A program made the position numbers and the translations under genes. A stretch of 5,580 bases of DNA from Gemmatimonadota bacterium (lineage in GTDB: Bacteria; Gemmatimonadota; Gemmatimonadetes; Gemmatimonadales; GWC2-71-9): assembly GCA_003222235.1 (NCBI GenBank), contig QHVD01000169.1, positions 1-5,580 of the forward strand, read 5' to 3'. The stretch's first letter is position 1. Each line of letters begins with the position of its first letter. The notes below the pieces were generated by a model, which ran no database searches, was not told the DNA's origin, and saw only the letters and a list, made by a program, of their open reading frames with translations. Shown one piece after another: positions 5,206 through 5,580 of this stretch.

Positions 5206-5580
5206 TGGTCGGGTAGTCCTGGCCGTACTTGTTCTTGTGGGGCTTCCAGCGGAAGCCGCGCGCGTCGAGCTGGATGTCGGGGAGGGTCGTGCCCGCCGTG
5301 CCGACCGTCACCGGCTCCGTGACCTCCGGGCTCCGCTCGTGCCAGGCGTGCAGGGTGTACTGGCCCGGCGGCACTCCCTCGATGGCGAAGCTCCCGTCCG
5401 TCGCGGGCTGCGTGTAGTACGGGGTCGCGAGGACCTGGGCGAACGCGACCATGCGCGGGTGGACGTTGCAGAAGATGCGGACCAGGCCGGGGCTCGTGAA
5501 CGCGAAGCCTTTCGCCTCGCCGCGTCCGTACTGGCCGAGGTCGAACGGGTTCGGCTCGCTCGCTGAAAACACGTTGTGGT
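5183..5580 (-). CDS. Cupredoxin-like protein with carboxypeptidase-regulatory-like tail ('methylamine utilization protein' type), 5' end cut by window edge
   Basis: The last 131 complete codons are visible; the start lies beyond the right edge. Counting the first complete codon as 1, the fragment opens H1-N2-V3-F4-S5, then FDLGQY, and continues to a segment containing C37-N-V-H40-P-R-M43. H1 with C37, H40 and M43 is the ligand set of a type 1 (blue) copper site, so this is probably a secreted electron-transfer or copper-binding protein. Residues 61-81 (DGSFAIEGVPPGQYTLHAWHE) match the small beta-sandwich carboxypeptidase-regulatory-like domain. The basic tail WKPHKNKYGQDYP ends the protein. 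Proteins of this pattern are often labelled methylamine utilization proteins, but no methylamine dehydrogenase gene is in view, so that name should not be taken as a function. A GTG at 5572 is not the real start, because the conserved His-Asn lies upstream of it in the same frame. The gene runs into the kinase gene with a 23-base overlap. Confidence 0.88.
   Translation of the reverse strand, partial: HNVFSASEPNPFDLGQYGRGEAKGFAFTSPGLVRIFCNVHPRMVAFAQVLATPYYTQPATDGSFAIEGVPPGQYTLHAWHERSPEVTEPVTVGTAGTTLPDIQLDARGFRWKPHKNKYGQDYPTNAGVERY

Noticed and set aside
3811..5322. Open frame of 503 codons on the plus strand opposite the kinase and cupredoxin genes
   Set aside because: The predicted protein is Arg/Pro/His-rich with no recognisable motif, and it mirrors the codon bias of the real minus-strand genes. 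The kinase frame has complete catalytic motifs, so this is an antisense shadow of high-GC coding DNA.

Overview
The window is a high-GC, gene-dense piece of bacterial chromosome with almost no non-coding DNA: six protein genes and only three gaps (5, 21 and 28 bases). The base composition, a transmembrane Ser/Thr protein kinase, a cupredoxin-type protein and Tat/lipoprotein-exported redox enzymes fit an environmental Gram-negative such as a Gemmatimonadota or Acidobacteriota member. That placement is inferred from gene style alone; no rRNA or marker gene is present. No tRNA, rRNA, CRISPR array, insertion sequence or phage gene was seen.

Layout. (1) Positions 1-1675, minus strand: a short secreted lipoprotein (1675 to 1154) followed after 5 bases by a metal-dependent amidohydrolase of the aminohydrolase/chlorohydrolase (COG0402) type (1148 to beyond the left edge). 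They look like one operon. (2) Positions 1676-1696: a 21-base divergent gap with an AT-rich palindrome, AATATATT, midway between the two start codons. It can serve as a -10 box in both directions and would make both mRNAs leaderless. (3) Positions 1697-3161, plus strand: a four-helix b-type cytochrome overlapping by 8 bases a Tat-exported, probably lipid-anchored molybdopterin oxidoreductase of the sulfite-oxidase fold. This is a compact redox module in which the cytochrome links the quinone pool to the extracytoplasmic Moco enzyme. (4) Positions 3190-5580, minus strand, convergent with module 3: a cupredoxin-like protein (right-edge partial, with a His...Cys-x2-His-x2-Met copper-site pattern and a carboxypeptidase-regulatory-like tail) overlapping by 23 bases a 671-residue membrane receptor kinase (TM, Cache-like sensor, TM, HAMP, Ser/Thr kinase).

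How the genes may work together: two modules point to redox chemistry outside the cytoplasmic membrane (cytochrome b/Moco enzyme, and cupredoxin), and one gene offers a way to sense conditions there and signal inside. The strongest leads are the symmetric bidirectional leaderless promoter, the histidine-kinase-like architecture ending in a Ser/Thr kinase and translationally coupled to a cupredoxin, and the thioredoxin-like lipoprotein with no redox cysteines. None of these has been tested by search here.
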